Shown: positions 5,164 to 7,718 of the stretch, one piece after another
Position numbering within the stretch: the stretch's first letter is position 1
How the letters are laid out: every line of letters starts with the position of its first letter
Source of the DNA: an uncultured Lachnospiraceae bacterium
Lineage (GTDB): Bacteria > Bacillota > Clostridia > Lachnospirales > Lachnospiraceae
Assembly: GCA_958444395.1 (NCBI GenBank)
Contig: CAUCOL010000080.1
Coordinates: 1-7,718 of the forward strand
Direction of reading: 5' to 3'
DNA length: 7,718 bases
The notes under the pieces: generated by a model
What the model was told of the DNA's origin: nothing
What the model saw: only the letters and a program-made list of their open reading frames with translations
Database searches by the model: none
Made by a program: the position numbers and the translations under genes

Positions 5164-6984
5164 ATGAATAGCAGGAAAAGAAAAATAATATTTATCACAT
5201 GTTGCGTGTTGACGCTGGGGTTGTTTCAGTGTCTGTATGCGAGGGCAGCGCAGGCAGATGATGCAGTGACACCAAGTGAAGGAGTTACAACAGACGGAAC
5301 ACCTGCCGGAGACATGCTGGAAGGAAATGCATCAGATATCTCTGTATCCGGTGTAAAGGTATCCGGAAATAAAGCCGGAGGAAAAGTGACGATCCAGTTT
5401 ACAGTGACCGGAAACAAAAACAGCAAAAAACATTATGAAGCAGACAGTGTATCCAGAGTATATCCTGTTCTGAACGACACATTTCCATTTTCTATGGATG
5501 ATGAGGCATATAAGGTGATCAACGGTACAGGAAATACCGCAAACTGTTCCTATACCTTTAAAGCAAAGGATAACCTGGATACAGGATACTATATGACAGG
5601 ATTTACTGTAGTATATACCCGTAAGAGCATCGATGGAAAAACAAAGGATTATGACAGTGAGTATTATGTTACAAAGAACATGAATGTAAAGCTCAATGCA
5701 ACGAAGCCGAAAGCAACCGCCACACCGGAGATTACACCGGACACCTCTTCTTTGGATGAGGACGTTTCCCTGCAGATGAAGGGAACACCGTATGGAAGCT
5801 ATGGCAGCAGTTGCAGCGTTGCGTTTACAGCCAAGAGCAGTAAATATAATATTACAAGTGTAGTACCTGTTGTAGACAGTAATTTTCCATTTGAAAGCAA
5901 TACAGATGCCTATAAGGTATATCGTTCCCACGGAACAAAGAGTCTGTCCTGCAAATATAATTTTCAGGTAAAGGATAATGTAACCAGTGGATATCAGGGT
6001 GTGACCTTTAAGATTACATATAAGAAAAACGGAACGACAGTGACGGCATCCAAAACGGTAAATGTTGAGCTGAAGGGGAAGAAGAACGAAAATAAAAGCA
6101 AAGACGGAAAGAAGAGCACACCGCGTGTTATGGTGGCAGGATATACAACGGACGTAAAAAAGGTACTTCCTAATGAGAAGTTTACTCTGACAATCCAGAT
6201 AAAGAACAATGCACCAAAAGCCGTACAGAATGTGAAATTTACATTATCCACCGCCAATGGAGAATTTCTTCCGGTCAGTGGTGCCAGTACAGCATATGTT
6301 GACAGCATTCCGGCAAAGGGAATGGTGAATCTGGTCTTCAAGATGAAAGCAAATGCCAATCTGGGCGCAAAATCTTATCCGATCACCGTTAAGGCAGAGT
6401 ATGAGGATGCAAAGGCGGATTCCTATAATTCACAGGATAATGTATCTATTCCGGTGACATTAAAAGACAGAATTAAACTTTCTGATGTAACACCTCCGGA
6501 TATGCTCGCAGTAGATGGCACAGGGGATCTTACATTTTCCCTGAATAATATGGGAGTAGGCAGCCTGAATAATGTAACGGTCAGCTGTAAAGGAAAGGAT
6601 TTCTCTTGTGAAGAAAGTTATGTAGGAAATATTGCAGCCGGTGCGACAGGATATGCAGATGTCGTACTGACCGGAACCAGTGCAACACCGGATGACAGCG
6701 ATGGAGAGTGTACGATCGTGATCAAATATGAAAATGCATCCGGGGAAAGCAAAGTATATAAAGAGAAAACCAACATCTATGTATCCAGTGAGGATTATTC
6801 AGATGCCGGAGCAGACGGAGACATGATGGATGAAGATGCCGGTACACAGAAGAAGATGCCGGTGATTCCGATTGTGATCGGTGTCGTCGTTGTTGTGATC
6901 GTAATTATTGTGGTAGTTCGCATTGTACGCAAAAAAAGACGTTTAAAGAAAGAAGAGGAGTTGATGGACGATGAGCTTCTTTGA
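5164..6984 (+). CDS. Secreted, membrane-anchored repeat protein in a MacB-type transporter operon
   Basis: A 606-residue protein with a signal peptide (1-31; basic N-terminus, hydrophobic core, likely cleavage after ARAAQA), a large outside region, one membrane segment (566-587) and a basic then acidic cytoplasmic tail. Residues 60-178 and 199-304 are two related beta-rich repeats sharing P-V-x-[ND]-x-x-FPF, AYKV, a Cys, K-D-N and GY, joined by a Thr/Pro linker. Residues 319-433 and 437-541 look like CARDB/NEW3-like Ig-fold segments (for example FTLTIQIKNNAPKAVQNVKF and LTFSLNNMGVGSLNNVTV). An acidic, Met-containing stretch (543-560) precedes the membrane. The start at 5164 follows GGAGG (5151-5155) with an 8-nt spacer; a GTG at 5143 is an inferior option. 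It overlaps the permease gene by 14 nt, so it is probably a transporter partner. It does not resemble HlyD/MacA. Its role, whether adaptor, sensor or cell wall contact, is inferred only. Confidence 0.85.
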   Translation: MNSRKRKIIFITCCVLTLGLFQCLYARAAQADDAVTPSEGVTTDGTPAGDMLEGNASDISVSGVKVSGNKAGGKVTIQFTVTGNKNSKKHYEADSVSRVYPVLNDTFPFSMDDEAYKVINGTGNTANCSYTFKAKDNLDTGYYMTGFTVVYTRKSIDGKTKDYDSEYYVTKNMNVKLNATKPKATATPEITPDTSSLDEDVSLQMKGTPYGSYGSSCSVAFTAKSSKYNITSVVPVVDSNFPFESNTDAYKVYRSHGTKSLSCKYNFQVKDNVTSGYQGVTFKITYKKNGTTVTASKTVNVELKGKKNENKSKDGKKSTPRVMVAGYTTDVKKVLPNEKFTLTIQIKNNAPKAVQNVKFTLSTANGEFLPVSGASTAYVDSIPAKGMVNLVFKMKANANLGAKSYPITVKAEYEDAKADSYNSQDNVSIPVTLKDRIKLSDVTPPDMLAVDGTGDLTFSLNNMGVGSLNNVTVSCKGKDFSCEESYVGNIAAGATGYADVVLTGTSATPDDSDGECTIVIKYENASGESKVYKEKTNIYVSSEDYSDAGADGDMMDEDAGTQKKMPVIPIVIGVVVVVIVIIVVVRIVRKKRRLKKEEELMDDELL

Positions 6985-7718
6985 TTTGATGAGCATGAGC
7001 ATGGGAAGTCTCTGGCGCAGAAAGCTGCGAACTATCCTCACGATACTGGGTGTACTGATCGGTACAGCATCGATCGTAGCCATGCTATCACTGGCATTAG
7101 GAATGAAAAAAATGATCATGGATGAATATGCCAGTATGGGATCTGCTACGCAGATTAGCGTTAATCCGGGTGATTCCTACAGTGACGGGGACAGTGGTTC
7201 CAATTCTAAACTCAATCTGGATACGATGTTGACGGATTCCAATCTGGAGATGTTCTCGCAGATGGACCATGTAGAAAGTGCAATGCCTGTTCTGGATTAT
7301 GGATTGAATCTGAAGGTTGGAAAATATACCTCGTATGCTACTCTGCGGGGAGTGGATCAGAGTGTCCTGGATGATGTTAAGCTGGCAGAGGGAGAGAAGC
7401 CACAGGAGGGTGGCAGTATTCTTTCGGTGATTGCCGGTAACTCTGTACTGACCGCTTTTGGTTATACACAGGGAGATGAATATGTTGATTATTATTCAAC
7501 CGGTACCCTGCCAAACATTGACCTGATGCGTCAGCTGCATCAGGGAACATATTATGATGAATATAGTAGTACATCCAACACGGGAAGTGATCAGACCGAA
7601 GATACGACGATGGAAGCACAGTGGGATACGGATGCTTCGACAGATGGATCAGAAGGCTCTGATAGTTCAGACAGCACAGATAGTGCGGCCGGCGATGGCA
7701 GCGGTGATGCTGCCGATA
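6971..7718 (+). CDS. MacB/FtsX-type ABC transporter permease, 3' truncated by window
   Basis: An open frame of 249 complete codons running off the window. The N-terminus MGSLWRRKLRTILTILGVLIG (11-31) followed by TASIVAMLSLALG is the classic first segment of MacB-type permeases: a basic amphipathic stretch, a membrane helix to about 43, then ISVNPGD (62-68), matching the usual L-x-I-x-PG motif. The following region, with LRGVD (125-129), should be the extracytoplasmic MacB core domain. From about 199 to the window end the sequence is extremely rich in Ser, Asp, Thr and Gly, an insertion not usual for the family. The remaining three membrane helices should lie beyond the window. The start is supported by AGGAG (6956-6960) with a 10-nt spacer and a 14-nt overlap with the upstream gene. 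Partner ATPase: 4377-5126. Confidence 0.9.
   Translation, partial: MSFFDLMSMSMGSLWRRKLRTILTILGVLIGTASIVAMLSLALGMKKMIMDEYASMGSATQISVNPGDSYSDGDSGSNSKLNLDTMLTDSNLEMFSQMDHVESAMPVLDYGLNLKVGKYTSYATLRGVDQSVLDDVKLAEGEKPQEGGSILSVIAGNSVLTAFGYTQGDEYVDYYSTGTLPNIDLMRQLHQGTYYDEYSSTSNTGSDQTEDTTMEAQWDTDASTDGSEGSDSSDSTDSAAGDGSGDAAD

Noticed and set aside
5332..5931. Minus-strand frame of 199 codons within the secreted repeat protein gene
   Set aside because: It is antisense to a continuous gene with signal peptide, repeats and anchor; the Ile/Cys-rich translation is typical of a shadow.

Overview
The window looks like chromosomal DNA of a Gram-positive clostridium, most likely a Lachnospiraceae relative (Roseburia/Eubacterium/Coprococcus/Blautia-like). 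The basis is the strong AGGAGG-type ribosome binding sites, moderately AT-rich codons, tight co-directional operons, a membrane-tethered rather than periplasmic binding protein, and the family content. This is an inference from style and families; no species marker was read. Every supported gene is on the plus strand.

Layout. (1) 1-640: the 3' part of a class II tRNA-Leu(UAA), a long hairpin with a T-tract, then a GreA-type transcript cleavage factor whose ribosome binding site begins just after the hairpin. (2) 641-3179: an extended -10 promoter, a leader of about 155 nt that can fold, and a two-gene polar amino acid ABC importer. The first gene fuses the solute-binding domain to the permease, but the two lobes of the binding domain appear in swapped order (a circular permutation). 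The second gene, overlapping by 11 nt, is the ATPase. (3) 3180-3965: a regulatory gap, a small HPr-like protein without the phosphorylatable active-site histidine, and an ArsR/SmtB-family repressor carrying a complete SmtB-type alpha-5 zinc-site pattern. A strong nested terminator closes this unit. (4) 3966-4376: a gene-free gap holding that terminator, two copies of a palindromic repeat unit sharing an identical 41-nt core, and a possible promoter. (5) 4377-7718: a three-gene operon made of a MacB/LolD-type ATPase, a secreted, repeat-containing, membrane-anchored protein with Ig-like/CARDB-like segments, and the beginning of a MacB/FtsX-type permease that runs off the window.

How the parts work together. 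The importer genes should give a membrane-tethered receptor plus translocator (first gene) and its ATPase (second gene) for uptake of a polar amino acid. The last operon has the ATPase and permease of a MacB-type exporter or mechanotransmission machine, but the position often held by an HlyD/MacA-type adaptor is taken by an unrelated surface protein. The HPr-like/ArsR pair appears to be a regulatory unit with no recognisable metal transporter or PTS gene next to it in this window. The points most worth following are the permuted binding domain, the exporter with its unusual partner, the HPr-like/ArsR pair, and the duplicated palindromic repeat.
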